Position numbers and translations under genes: made by a program. Positions 24,801-36,790 of a DNA stretch of 64,000 nucleotides are shown piece by piece (position 1 is the first letter of the stretch; each line of letters starts with the position of its first letter). The stretch is taken from contig NC_133170.1 of NCBI RefSeq assembly GCF_040802235.1, positions 139,001 to 203,000 on the forward strand, read 5' to 3'. The stretch comes from Manis javanica (lineage: Eukaryota > Chordata > Mammalia > Pholidota > Manidae). The notes below the pieces were generated by a model. The model had not been told where the DNA came from. It saw nothing but the letters and a program-made list of their open reading frames with translations, and did no database searches.

Positions 24801-26089
24801 AGTGACATCTACTCCTGTCAGAGCATTCACAATCCTGCAGAGTATTGTACATTTAAAACCTGTTCCTTAACTACACCCCCTACGTCAGATTCTTCGCAGC
24901 CCCGTACTCTGCTTGGTTGGGTAAGTACATGTGTGCTGTGGTGCCCCGCCCCCACCCCGGTGACAGCCATGTTGTGAGGCTCTGTGGACGTAAGAGCTTT
25001 GACATCTGTGAATGATGCAGTGAACAGAGGTCATCTGAGAGAGGGAGGCTGGGAGCCCCGGATCGTGGGAGGTGGGAGCCTGGTCCAAGAGGCTCACTCT
25101 TCCAATAAGAGGAGGCTACTGAGTGCACGAGAGGAAGAGCACAGGAGGCCTGAGAATGACAAGGTAGGACCCTGACAAGGGCACGTAGATGAGGGTCTTC
25201 AGGGTGCTAAGGTGGGGGCCCAGGCACCACCTCCCTCCTAGTGTGGGGGCTGCGGAGGACCCACAGCTGGCGATTGGCCAAGGCAGGGTGGGCCTGGTGT
25301 CTTCAGACCCTGGAGCCATGAGAACTGGCCAACAGGCTTGGCAGGGCCAGATAAGGTGGTCAGCCCTGTGTTCCTTGGCCGGACATGGTTCGCACCACAG
25401 AATTCTTCACATTGCGGTAGAGGTGACTGTTCGTCTGTCCATGTTGGAATTTAGGTTGAAAGCAGAGACTAAAAGGTTGGAACGTGACTGTCGATCTAAG
25501 GTGGATGCAAAGATTCTGTGTGAAGAGGAGAAAGCTAGTGTGCCTTGGGTGGTGGCCCTGGGGGGTCAGAGGGGTGCGGCCGGCCTCTGTCCTGACGCCT
25601 TGGCGTCTTTAACACACAGTCCTGGGCAAGACCTCAGCTGACTCCTCAGCACCACCCGGAGTACTCTCGCCGCCCACACACCTGCCCACCCGGCGGCTCC
25701 AGGCTGTGAGGTCAGCGCACAAGCACTGGGCTTCCTCCCAAGGTATGCTGGCAGTTCACTGGGAGCCTTTTGCTTACCATAAAGTGTATTTGGAGAGTCA
25801 GTATTAGGAGAATTCTCGTCTCCCATGGAATATCTTCCTTGCAAGGTAGAACTACTGTTCTTAGATGGCAAAGAAATCTATAGAAGGTCTATATATCTTG
25901 TGGCTAAGGAGTTTTTCCAAGATAGTTCAGAATTAAAACTTAGACTCCTGAAGTCTGACTTTCAGTTGATAGTGGTCTTTAAAAGAAAAGAACATGTCTT
26001 TTTGATACACTTCAGAATTTCTGACAGCCTGTGTCTATACCTGTGTTTTTTTCCAGTACAGTCATTTAAAAATGGATTCAAAATAGTTT
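24801..26089. other. Unassigned DNA, G+C-richer
   Basis: No nameable repeat. Frames of up to 150 codons occur at 25.19-25.64 kb on the + strand but are overlapped by others and resemble no protein I know. Confidence 0.45.
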
Positions 26090-27410
26090 GTCCCAGTTAA
26101 TGCATGCACATGGTTTAAAAAGCCAAGAAGTTTTAAATGCATTTAGTAAAAATCAGCAATTGGCTCACCCACCTCCCTGCATCATTCCCCCAAACAACTT
26201 TGAATTTCTTTAACTGTTTCTTTTGGGTTTTACTTTTTATACTTTAAAACTATCACTTCTCTATTTTGACTTTTTTCAACTTTGGCCAATATTTACTGTT
26301 GAGATTATTTAACTCTTTTACAAGTGCTCCCAGCCACTTCCCAGTTCCCCTTCTCCCAATACAGCTGTATCACAATTTCTAAAATTAAATTATTTGTTCA
26401 AGATGCACTATTACAGCTATGTAAACACTGACCACTGCTGAATCAAATGCCTTGGCTTGATGTTTTCTTTCTTATATGAACAGCTCTTCAGATTTCCTTC
26501 CCTTTTTCCTAGTTTCTCATGTGTCTATCCAACTGCTCCATGAGAGCTGTAAATACTTGGTAAATTATCCAAAGGCTGACATCAGATACTCATTGATTTC
26601 ATCCCCCACCCTGTGGACCTCCATCTCTGAGTCCTCTCTCCTGCTGCCGTTGACATGAATCACTTTCCCATCCCAAGCAGACCCCTTGTCCCGGCCCTTC
26701 CTCCTGCTGTCCTCCTGGGCTGGGCCCCTAGTTTCTTGGGTCACATGATGTCTTTCTGGGTTTATGTCTTCATCTTCTACAGCATTTTCTCCCACACATT
26801 CCTAAGAAAGGATGCGTGGTGGTTACTTTCCTGAGTCTGAGAGTATCTGAAAGTTTTCTCTTGCTCTCGTAGTTGATCAATACCTGGGCTGAGAATAAGG
26901 CATTTGGCGCACAGTCTTTTTATTTTTTTCCAAGTATCACTGGCCTCTATTCATCCTCTGATAGCTTCCAGTGTTACAACAGAAAGGTCTCACTCCACAC
27001 CACTGATTCTACACTCACGTTCATACATAGATATGTATATATATATATCCAGGATGTTTAAATCTTCTGTAAGAATTTTACACATGTTTATATAATTTTT
27101 GGTGTTTTTGATGTTCAAGCTGTCTTGAAATAGTTTTTTAAAAATCCATTCTCCAGGGTGCTCTGTAGATTTTTCTTTACTCTGGAAGCACATGTCCTTC
27201 AGCCACAGACTTTTTCTTGCTCTTTCTATTTTCCTTTCCTCTATTCCATATTCTCCACTCTTTCTTTCTAGAAATCTTATGCTTGACATTCCTGGGGTGA
27301 CCCTCTGATTCTGTAATCTTACCTCTCCCAGGTTACAGCTCCTTGTCTTTTTGTTTCTTTCTGAGAGAGCCCTTTTGATTTGCAATCATATTTGCATGTC
27401 AGTGGTTCTT
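26090..27410 (-). mobile_element. Old L1 (L1ME/HAL1-like), antisense
   Basis: The left part (26.1-26.3 kb) resembles an L1ME-type 3' end in reverse ('tgcacatggtttaaaaagcc'). 26.77-27.41 kb resembles the reverse of HAL1/L1M 5' and ORF1 sequence ('gatagcttccagtgttac', 'gggtgaccctctgattctg', 'ctccttgtctttttg'). Whether this is one rearranged element or two is unclear. No open ORF1 survives. Confidence 0.55.
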
Positions 27411-27464
27411 TATCTCCCCATAGAAGCTTGGTCTGCCATGAAGATCCTGAGATTGGGTCATCAG

Positions 27465-28740
27465 TGGCTGCCCGTTCACATTTCTCTAACAGCTGTACTG
27501 AGATACTTCACACACCACACAGTTCATGCACTTGAATGGTGCCCTTCAATGGTTTGGATTATAGTCAGAGTTGTGCCACTAGCACCACATACTTTAGAAC
27601 ATTTTTATCACCCCATAAAGAAACTATTACCCATTGGTAGCCACTTCCCATGTCCCCTCAATGGATCTCCTTCCTCCCGCCCCCTCCGGCCCCAGCCCTA
27701 GGAAACCACTCACTGGACATCACATATACATGGAGTCATACAGTATGTGGTGTTTTGTGACTGAAGTCTTTTACTTGTCAGGATTCATCTGCTTTTCAGC
27801 ATGTACTTCATTCTGTTTAGTGCTAAACCACATCCCACTGTGTGGATATACCATATTTTGTTTATCCATTCATCAGTTCATGAACATTCAGGTTGTTCCC
27901 ACTTGCTGACTATCATGGATAAGGCCTGTATGAACATTCATGTGAGGTTCTCATGTGCTTCGAGTCCTCCTGAGTTTCCGTCTTGGAGTGGAACTGCTGG
28001 GTCATACGATAACTCTACTTGCGACCTTTCAAGGAACGACCAGAAAGCTTTCCAAAGAGGCTGCACCATTTTACGTTTCTACCAGCAGTGCATGAAGGTT
28101 TCAGTTTCTCTACATCCTTGCCAGTAGTTACTGCCCGTCCTTCATACCCACAGCCATCCTAGAGGGTATGAAGTAAGTGATGCCTCATGGTTTTGATTTC
28201 ATTAAGTAATGGCTAATAATATTGAGTATCTTTTCATGTGCTTATTGGCTATGTATACATTTTCTCTGGAGAAATATCTTAGATCTTTTGTCCACTTTCA
28301 GCTGGGTTATGGGTCTCTGTTAATGAGTTGTTAAGTTTTTATGTGTTCTAGATGCAAGTCCCTTATCAGAAATATGATATGCAAGTTTTTCTCATATTCT
28401 GTGGATTGTCTTTTCACTTTCTTAATCATATCTATCTTTTGAAGCACAGTTTTTAATTTTAAGGAAGTCCAGTTTATCTTTTTTTCCTTTGGTGGTTTAT
28501 ATTTTTGCTGTCATACTTAAGAAGGGTTGCCTAACCCATGGTCCCAAAGATTTAATCCTGTATTTTCTTCTATACATTTTAGTTTCAGTTCTTATATTTA
28601 GGTTTGTAATCCATTTTTAGTTTTTTTTTATGCATAGTATGAAGAAGTAGCACAATTTCATTCTTTTACACATGGATATCCAATAGTCCCAACATCACTT
28701 GCTAAAAAGACTTGTCTATCCATATGTACGAGTGAATTAC
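27465..28740 (-). mobile_element. L1M 3' end and ORF2 C-terminal part, antisense
   Basis: About 1.28 kb closely follows a reverse-strand L1M 3' region: 'taacagctgtactgagatac', 'accatattttgtttatccat', 'gcaccattttacg', 'gccatcctagagggtatga', 'gtcccttatcagaa', and 'ttacacatggatatccaa', in order. It includes the coding region for the ORF2 C-terminus, broken by frameshifts. 5' truncated at about 28740. Confidence 0.88.
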
Positions 28741-29529
28741 TAAAAGACTAAGTGTAAGTGCTGCATGTGTGAGAGGGCAGATCCAGGGGAAGCTTTACTG
28801 GGTCACTGGGTGGTGAGTGCGCTGGCCTTTTCCTCCAGTTTCCCTAAAGTGGTAACATTCAAAGACAGGCCACTCTGTCCTCGACTCAGCACCTTGCCCC
28901 GTGGCACCTGCTGCCTGCCAGTCCAGAACATCTTTTGCTTCGTTTTCACAGAGAATTAGCCTGCGGTCACTTAGAGAGAGGTGATAGCGAGGGGGTGGGA
29001 AAAGGTGCCTCCTGCCCAGTGCCAGTTGGAGCAGCGGATCTGTGAGTGTTCAGACACTTCAAATGCCAACTTTCGACTTACTGGCCTGATTTTAACCTTT
29101 TGCTCTGTCCATGCCTAGGTGCCCTCAGGTTGGAGACATTTTGAGTTCAGTGGAGCGAATTGACTCATTCCTCCTCAGGATCCCTTTCAGAGGCTTTCTG
29201 GGTCAGCGTCCTCCATGCTGCTAAGTCACTTGCTTGCCGTGTCCTTTTTATGACTTAATCATCTGAAAAGCTATTGAAAGCCTTTGTCTGCTGATGACTC
29301 ATCTCCCTTTCTTGTTGAGATCATTTATCATTTCTCTGGTTTTTGGAGCAAAAGAAGATAAACATGTGATAAATATGCCACATTTAACAGAGAATTTCTC
29401 TTCAGTTCCAACTGTGCACAAATTAGAACATAGCTAATTTCAGTATAATTTCACTTAAATATAAATTTACAGTTAAAGAGAGGGAGAGTGACAGAATAAT
29501 CTTAGTCTATTGTCCGCATTAAATGCCAT
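28741..29529. other. Unassigned DNA
   Basis: No gene or nameable repeat seen. Confidence 0.45.
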
Positions 29530-29650
29530 CCCACTGACAAGTGTGACCCCCTTGGCAGGCTCCTCGTTCCCCCACTGAGCTCTCGGGACTCAGCACAGTG
29601 CTCAGCGCAGAGGGGACGCCCAGGGTATGTTCTGCAAATGAATGCAAGGG
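29530..29650 (+). mobile_element. L2 3' end
   Basis: 'ggcaggctcctcgttcccc', 'gcacagtgctcagcgcag' and 'atgttctgcaaatgaatg' correspond to the L2 terminal blocks, with substitutions. Confidence 0.55.
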
Positions 29651-31080
29651 CCAGGGAGCACCCCGTGACCCTGATCGGCAGCTCCAATGACCAGGAGGGG
29701 CCTCTTGTCACACAGCCATTTTTTCAGCACTGCTTTTGACTGGCTTTTACCTCCTGATTTGGGGGAGGTAGACGAAGTACATCAATTCTTCAACTATAGT
29801 GTCAAAACTAAGCTGTATTTTACTCATGTGCAAGTCAATATAGACTAATGAGGTATAAAAATTTACTCCTAGTTCAAAGAAATTTGTCTTCAAAGCAAGT
29901 TAAATTTACTCTCAAGTATATCTTCCCACATTCTTCCTCCCACCAACTCCAGAACACAAAGTCATTTATTGTTCACTAACATAACTCAAATTGCATTAAA
30001 AAATTCAAACCATTTGGGTGGTTATAAAAGATAATTAAACTTAGAGCACTAGCATACTGTCCGGCTGCTTCAAAATTATCTTTTTAAGCCTATTGAGACG
30101 TATAAGAGATGGAATAAATATTTCCTCTGAGTGATCTTCGGTTTCATTTTATTGTGAAAATTCTGAAATATTTAGATTCATACCACAAAAAGGCATTTGT
30201 TCTGAGTTTAATATTTTCCTTTTATGAGGTCACCAAGATGCCACAATAGCTGTAATTAAGTTATTTGAAGTTGAGGAAGCAGAAGAGTAGGTAAACGAGA
30301 CATTATAATAGTATATGGTTATAATTTCGTGTGGTTTTACTCACTATAGTTACTACATTGTAAATGAATTTATTGGTAAACTCTGGAAATGCAAAATGTA
30401 AAATATGAGGTGTTGCTGATTTGACTTCTCAAGATGCTTAGCTTGTTGAGAAAGTTGCAGATAACAATTTAGACGTGCTGTATCTAAAAGATAAGTTGGT
30501 GTCAGCCCGTCGCCCAGCCTCGGGTTGCTGCCCGCCAGTCTCCTCTGGGTCCCAGGAGGTATTGTGGCTTGTCTTTTCAAGAATGGTTGAGACATGGGCA
30601 AGAAAGAACATGTTCCCATTTTTCTGAAAAAATATAGAAAGCAGGGTGAGGTTGTTTGATTTCAATCAAGCTCTGCACAATAATTACAAAGTTTTATTCT
30701 TGGTTTTATTTATTTTGACTTAAATCTCTTTGTGATTTTGTAAATTAGTGGCACTGATTTTCTTATCATTAAGTACTTTAAAAATTGTATGATCATTTAA
30801 AAAAATCTCAATACTAATGTGAAAAGTCATTTATATGGCAATATTTATACTATGATTATGTGAGCATTTTGCTGGTAGAACCAAATGCTGAGCTTGGAGT
30901 CACAGGGAAGGGAATATATTACTGTCATTTATATTTTTCTGAAGAGAAGATTTCGTAAGTGCCAGTCTAATGAATTTACTTTTAACTTTGTTCTTTCATT
31001 GCAGTCTTTCATTTCTGCATATACTCAATTGCTTATGTTTCTCATATCTCAGAGTTTCCCACTTCTTAAAGTAATTTTGC
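29651..31080. other. Unassigned AT-rich DNA
   Basis: Mostly AT-rich. The last part (about 30.95-31.08 kb) may be L1-like sequence continuing on the other side of the LTR that follows. No gene. Confidence 0.45.
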
Positions 31081-31084
31081 TATA

Positions 31085-31408
31085 GATGATATGCCTCCCA
31101 AATTCATAGATGTGATGGCATTTGGAGGTTTGGGAGGTGATTAGATCACGAGGCTGGAGCCCTCAAGAATGGGGTCAGGGACCCTTGTGAAAGGGGCCCC
31201 AGAGAGCTCTCTCGTCCTTTCTTCTATGGGAGGAATCAGGAAGAAGCTTCCAGGAACCGCAAGCAGGCTGTCCCCGGACACCGGATCTGCTGGCACCTTG
31301 ATCCTGGGCATCTCAGCCTCCAGAACAGTGAGGAATAAATGTCTGTGGCTTATAAGCCACCCATTCTATGGGATTTTGGTAGAGCATCCCAAACTGACTA
31401 GGACACAT
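31085..31408 (+). mobile_element. MLT1A/B-type MaLR solo LTR
   Basis: Well-preserved LTR of about 325 bases: 'cctcccaaattcatag', 'gggaggtgattagatca', 'ctggagccctcaagaatggg', 'ccccagagagctctctcg', 'cagcctccagaacagtgagg', and 'aactgactaggacac'. The 'aataaa' near 31335 is the family's polyadenylation signal. L1-like sequence lies on both sides, so it probably inserted into an older L1. Confidence 0.88.
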
Positions 31409-31888
31409 TCTGTATTTTGTTGGCTTTTCTGCTTAAATGGCAATGGATGCTAGACATTCAGAATTCTTGCATGTCCAAAAATGTCTCTATTTTGCCTGAC
31501 CATTTGTTTAATATCTGTCTGGTACAGAAGTCTAAATCCAAAACTTCAGGCTTTACAAAGCATTGTTCCCGCTCTAAACACCTGGTGCTCACAGCATCCC
31601 CAGTGTTCAACACCGAGCTATTTTCTCCCTGGAAGCTTGTAGGTTCTCTCTTTATCCTGGAGCTTTAAAATTTCACAAAGGTGTGTCTAGATACACAACT
31701 TTTTAAAAGTCTTTATTCTCAGCACTTAGTAGGGCCTTTCTGATCTCTCTGCAGCTCAGCAGGTCTCTCTCTGTTTCTCCATCATTTTCTTCCTTTTATC
31801 CATCGTGTTTGCTTCCTCAGGAGCTCCAGTTTGGCAGCTCTTGGACTTCCTGAATGTATCTTCCATGTCCCTTATTTCCTATTTCCAA
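31409..31888 (-). mobile_element. Old L1 (L1M/HAL1-like) 5' region, antisense
   Basis: 'tgtccaaaaatgtctctattttgcctgacc' type sequence (31471-31500) and the following T-rich, C-rich blocks match reverse HAL1/L1M 5'-ORF1 sequence. A MIR interrupts it at about 31890. (Key piece: 'tgtctctattttgcc'.). Confidence 0.55.
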
Positions 31889-31889
31889 G

Positions 31890-32115
31890 TAGGCGGTGGA
31901 GAATACTAGTTAAGAGCAAGTCTCCAAAAGCAGATGCCCTGGATTTGAATTTTTGCTCTGCTACATTAGCTGTGTGATCTTGGGTCTGTTACTTAACCTC
32001 TCTGTGTATAGTAAGAGCACTCAGCTCAAAGAGCTGTTATGAAAATTAAATACATTATTATAACTGAGGCCTTTAGAACAGCCTGGTACATAATAAGAGA
32101 TGCTATTATTTCCCA
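31890..32115 (+). mobile_element. MIR SINE
   Basis: Nearly full-length: 'ctagttaagagcaag', 'gatgccctggatttgaat', 'gctctgctacattagctgtg', 'tgatcttgggtctgttac', 'ttaacctctctgtgta', 'gctgttatgaaaattaa', 'cagcctggtacataa'. It lies inside antisense L1-like sequence on both sides. Confidence 0.88.
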
Positions 32116-32480
32116 CCTCATTGGCTCTTTGCTCATATATTCTAAAGAGTTCCTAGAGTTTACCTTTTACATCATCAGCTTTTCTAGGTGCCCAGCTCAT
32201 TATTCAGACCATTCATTCATTTTTATTCATTTGGGCAATTGTATTTCTAATTGCAGAAAAGTCTTCCCCATTTTCTGATTGCTTCTTTTCATAGCACCCT
32301 GTTCTCATTTTTGGCTCCAAACTCTTCTTAATTCTAATACTAATTATTTTCTAAGTCTAAGCACTTGTTTGTCCACCAAGTTATCTCCTTTTCTCTAGGT
32401 CAGTACTTCCTTTATTCATCTTGGTCCTTCTCCTTCAGTGCTCATTTTCCTCAAATGCTTGGTAACCCTTGATCTCCTTT
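32116..32480 (-). mobile_element. Old L1 (L1M/HAL1-like), continuation
   Basis: Continues the reverse L1-like sequence after the MIR: 'ttgtatttctaattgcag', 'cttcttttcatagcaccctg', 'tctcatttttggctcc'. These parallel the HAL1/L1M ORF1 region. Confidence 0.5.
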
Positions 32481-33599
32481 CTGTGTCTGTGAATACTGAC
32501 AAGCACACACGCCGAGCTCGGGCCCCCTTTGTGGCTGTGTTCCGTCTGACTCTCTACCACTCAGGGTCCAAACAGGAAAACAGAAACCACCCAAGGTATT
32601 TCAAACATTAATTCCGATCAAATTTAATACAGAGAATTTTTACCAGATGGTTGGAAATTCTGGAGGAGCCAAAAGATAATAAGGTCAAGCCGCTAAAAGT
32701 TAGTAACTACAGGAACCTGCTGCCATCTCTGTGCTAAGGAGGCAAAACTTTCTCCAAAGGCCAGGCCAGGTGCTGCTGCGGGCCTGCTGTCAGAGCCCAG
32801 CAATATGACCTGAATGCTTGGGTCTGGAGTCTCCAAACTTAACTGCCTTCAGGGACTTGGCAACCCTGTAATATATGGAGCAAGTGGGCCTGGGGACACA
32901 ACACAAGGGTGGAAGGAACTCTGGCTAGCTGAAGGACACACATCCAGCCATTCACAATTAATTTTACAAAATATTACACCATCTAATAAAACTGATTTTC
33001 AGCTAGATTCTATGTCTATTGGTTTTCTCTCCCCAAAAATATTTTAAATATTTTAAAGGAAAATCTGCTTTCAGATTTACCCAAAGGCCTAGTGCACTCC
33101 ACAGAGAATAAGCTTACCACGTCATTTGTGGAGTTGAATATTAGCTTGTATCCTACTTTATATTTTGTTATAATCATATATCATAGCACAATTTTGGTCA
33201 TAATGGTCTAAACAGTTTTTGTTCAGTTCTTTTGAGGATACAGAAAATAATTCTGTTCCTTTTAATATTTTATAGTCTGTTTCTTGTAGCCCTGCCTGAC
33301 AGCATGAGCTGGAGGATCATCATGTTTTGGACGCCTTCCAGAAATGAGTATCACTTTTCAGGCCATAAAAAGACTGCTAGGACCCTTGGCAAGTGGCCCA
33401 GAACTCACCGAACCTCAGAAGGGCCGACTTTCTGCTGACTGAGGCAGGGAGAAAAGACAACAAGGGAGGCAAGCTGGACCTGTCATGTAATACTTGGATT
33501 TTTCTGCATGCTAATAAATTTATGGGAAAAAATGCATACCAAGATCAAGCAATTATCTTCCGTACTAGGAGGAAGGAACCAAGGGGTCATTGTGCCAAA
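32481..33599. other. Unassigned, probably repeat-derived
   Basis: 32.56-33.00 kb ('cagggtccaaacaggaaaac', 'ggaacctgctgccatctctg') has the feel of a mammalian interspersed repeat, but I cannot name the family. The rest is unassigned. No gene. Confidence 0.4.
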
Positions 33600-33780
33600 T
33601 ACATGCCACGCACTATCATGTGGTATTTTGTTTTTCTCCAATCAGCCACATATGGCTGGCATTTTAGCCCATGTTATGGACAGAAACCTGAGGCTTGGAG
33701 AATTTAAGTCACTTGACTAGTTGGGCAGCTATGAAGGGGCAGTTCCGCTCTTCAGATAAGGATTTGTTTGATGCCAAAAC
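33600..33780 (-). mobile_element. MIR SINE, antisense
   Basis: Reverse MIR pattern: 'acgcactatcatgtggtat', 'tagcccatgttatggacag', 'aaacctgaggcttgg', 'agtcacttgactagttgggc'. Diverged. Confidence 0.6.
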
Positions 33781-34749
33781 TCTGTTTTTTTCTTCCATAC
33801 CGTACCATACTGTTTCTGAAGTCAGTAGTTGGTGAGAAGTTCAGGAGCCCTTGGTGAAGTTCTCAACAATGAGTGTTTTTGAGATCTGTCAATTTTTCCC
33901 TAACAATGTACTGAAAAAGTGTAAAAAGTTTTAGACATTTTACTAGTTAATTTGCAAACAGAGCAATAAATAAGTAGAATTATTACAACTTAACCTCCAC
34001 TTAGGGAGCTGTCGAGTCAAGTCAGGCTTGAAGATAGCCTGGAAATCATCGCCCCGGTGCACAGAGGAGCGGTGACCCACAGCGAGAGCTGGTATTGCAT
34101 CTTCTTGCTCACATACACCCTGAGCTGTGGCCCCTGGGACCTCCTGCATCTCTGAAGGTTGACATCCAGCCACATATAAAGTCACCACGAGGAACGAAAC
34201 AGGACCAAGAAACCAGGCACCACCCTGTGCTTCCAGAGCCTTAGAGCAGCAGGATGGAAAGACCACAGTAGGTTTTCAATGGCAGCTGAGGGACTGAGCT
34301 CTGGGGTGACAGAATTAAGCTTCCTGAAATGTAAGCTGTTCAAGAGGCAATTGACCTCATGATCTGCAGGAAGAAAGAGGCCCCTGAGAGCCTGGGGATT
34401 CACAAACACTGCTTGTCTTCTCTCTTGAGATCAACACACTGACATGCTTATGAGCATGTAACAGCACTGCCTAACTGACGCTAACAGCCCTCAGAACTGG
34501 TCCTGGGCCTTATTCTCTCTGGGTGCTTTCCGATCCTCTGATCACACGTCTGTGAAGGTGGTAAGTTAGTGGTGCCTTCTCCATCGACTCATAGGAGACT
34601 AGAGGTCAATAACCACCACCCTACAGAGACCACGCCTCGGTTTCTCCTTTACCAAATCTTGTTTTAAAATTAGGCATACCTGGAGGGCCCTTCATACTTG
34701 TCAGTATTAACTTAAAGGGTCCTACGTGGCTCCCTAGCATGCTCTCTTG
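33781..34749. other. Unassigned DNA
   Basis: No gene or nameable repeat seen. Confidence 0.45.
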
Positions 34750-34754
34750 ACTCT

Positions 34755-34935
34755 CTTTGAGCCAGTGGTCCTCCAGCTTGGGCGTATCCAGAATTACCTG
34801 GTGGGCTTGTTAACACAGATTGCAGGGCCCACCCTGAGAGCTTTCTGTTCACTAAACCTACAGTGAAGCCCCGAAATGTGCATTTCTAGCAAGTTCCAGG
34901 TGAAGTGGACCAGCCTGGGGGCCATGCTATGGGCC
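34755..34935 (-). mobile_element. MER5A-type hAT miniature element
   Basis: 'cagtggtcctccagc', 'gaattacctggtgggcttgtt', 'cacagattgcagggccc', 'tgtgcatttctagcaagttc' and 'gggggccatgc' match a reverse-strand MER5A nearly end to end. About 180 bases, a typical full length. Confidence 0.8.
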
Positions 34936-35089
34936 CTACTATTCCAGCCAGCTCCTTCAGAGCTGCTGGCACACACAGGCATGGACCACAGTCAAGGGCC
35001 TCACTTGTAGGAACTCAGTGTGAGGACACATGGAGGAAAGGCCACACTTCGTGTTTCCCTTAAGGAAAGTAAAGCCATAGTGCTTCTCT

Positions 35090-35265
35090 GTTCAGAGGTT
35101 CTCTGAATGTGATTCCTCAGCCGAGGGTACACACGTCACCCAGGAACTTGTTAGGAATGCAACTTCTCAGGCCCCACCCGGACCAGCTGACTGAGAAATC
35201 CTGGAGGTGGAGCCCAGCCCCCCAGGAGCTGAGTGGGAGAAACCCTGCTTCAAGCCCATTCTCTA
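35090..35265 (+). mobile_element. MER5A-type hAT miniature element
   Basis: 'gtcacccaggaacttgttag', 'aatgcaacttctcaggcccc' and 'ggaggtggagcccagcc' match sense MER5A. It lies about 155 bases from the preceding copy in opposite orientation. Confidence 0.75.
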
Positions 35266-35274
35266 CAGAGTGAC

Positions 35275-35995
35275 CATTTATTTTTTTTATATTTTTATTG
35301 TAATAATTGTAGGTTCACATGCAGTTGTAAGGGAGATTCCTTGTACACTTGGTCCAGTTCCTCTCAATGGTAACATCTTGTAAAACTGTACTATAAACTC
35401 ATAACCAGGATTTGAATAATATAATACACCTATTTTATTCAGATTTCTACAGTACTACTTGTAGTAATGTGTGTGTGTACTAAGCTGTGCACTCTTACTG
35501 CCTGTGTACATTCACATATCCACCAGTCAAGACCCAACATCGTAAAAATCCTTCATTTTGTCCTTTTATCACTATACCCACTTCCTTCTGCAAGCCCCCC
35601 TTTCCTTGTCCCTGATCCCTCAAAACCACTAATCTGTTTTCCATTTCTCAAAATTTGTCATTTCAAAAATGCTATATGAATGGAATCATACAGAATGTAA
35701 CATTCATGTCTTTTGCCCATTTTCTAATTGCATCATTTCATTGTTTCTGTTTTTACTATGAAGTTCTGAGAATCCTTTACATATTCTAGATTGGAATCCT
35801 TTGTTAGATATGTGGTTTACAAACATTGTCTCCTAGCCGGTAGCTTGTCTTTTCATCCTCTTGACATAGGTTTTCACAGAGCAAAAGTTCTTAATTTTCA
35901 TGAGATTCCATTTTCTTCTTCTATGGAGAAATTGTCCACAGTGGTTTTTTTAATATTGTAATAAAATATCTAACATACTGACCATTTAAAACATC
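35275..35995 (-). mobile_element. L1M 3' region, antisense
   Basis: About 0.7 kb of reverse L1M 3' sequence: 'ataattgtaggttcacatg', 'cagattcctt'-like 'gagattccttgtacac', 'gaatggaatcatacagaat', 'cttttgcccattttctaatt', 'cagagcaaaagttcttaa'. The 'actggtaccattg'-type ORF2 segment seen in other copies is deleted near 35.70 kb, where 3' UTR-type sequence jumps to ORF2-type sequence. Confidence 0.75.
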
Positions 35996-36440
35996 TTTGT
36001 AGGGTAACCTTTTAAAACACAAATCTGATTATGTTGCTTCCCTGTTTAAAACCTTTTAATGGTTACCTACTGCCCTTAGGATAAAGTCTAAAATCCCCTT
36101 TATGGATTAAAGCGCCCTACTGCCTCACCAGGAAGCCGCTCTTCTCCGCACCGCATCAAAATGGGACTGACTGCTGGCCCTCAAGGATCTGCCTTTCTCT
36201 CTCTTTGCTCTTCCAGGACCGTATTTCCTACCCTCTCCCCTCTGCAAAGTCTTCAGGCCGCAGCTGCCTCACTGTGTGCCCCCTTCGAAGACTCTCACGG
36301 CATTAACATCTGTGTTCTCGAAGCACACACTACACGGACTTGTTAAGGGTATGTGTTTCTGCTTTCCACCTTTTCTCAGCTCCCTGAAGGCAAGAGCCAT
36401 TTATTCATGGTTGTCTTTCCATTGCTGGTGGAAACACCTG
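35996..36440 (+). mobile_element. L2 3' region
   Basis: Clear sense L2: 'acaaatctgattatgttgct', 'ccctgtttaaaaccttttaa', 'tgcccttaggataaagtct', 'ctttgctcttccaggac', and 'ctgaaggcaagagcc'. It covers the L2 3' UTR and stops before the terminal repeat. Confidence 0.8.
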
Positions 36441-36599
36441 CCTCACTGTACGCCTAGACCTGAGCCACTAGCCCCCAGATCTACAGCCCACCTCACAGGA
36501 CCACCTTTCCACGAAAGAAAAAAATCTGACCAAAACATGAGCTACAAGATTCACATCGCCCTCGAGGATTCTCATCTGCTTTCAAAACATGCCGCACTT
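36441..36599. other. Unassigned DNA
   Basis: Short interval between an L2 and a MIR fragment. Nothing recognised. Confidence 0.4.
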
Positions 36600-36790
36600 A
36601 CCAGGCAGCTTTTACTATTGAGCACTCATGCAGCAGGCGTTTTGGCAAAGTGATTTATAATTAGCTTGTTGATTCTTTATTAAAACCCTTATGAAGAATG
36701 TTCACCTTCACTTGGAGATTAGGTAACTGAGCCCAGACAGATCAGAAAACTGCATCTAAAATCATATGGCAAATCACTGGTGCTCACTAC
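36600..36790 (-). mobile_element. MIR SINE, antisense
   Basis: Reverse MIR blocks: 'ttgagcactcatgcag', 'ttataattagcttgttgat', 'aaaacccttatgaagaatg', 'ggagattaggtaactgagc'. Strongly diverged. Confidence 0.6.

Noticed and set aside
27351-28127. Several frames of 90-116 codons
   Set aside because: They lie in an antisense L1M fragment and are antisense shadows of dead ORF2 sequence.
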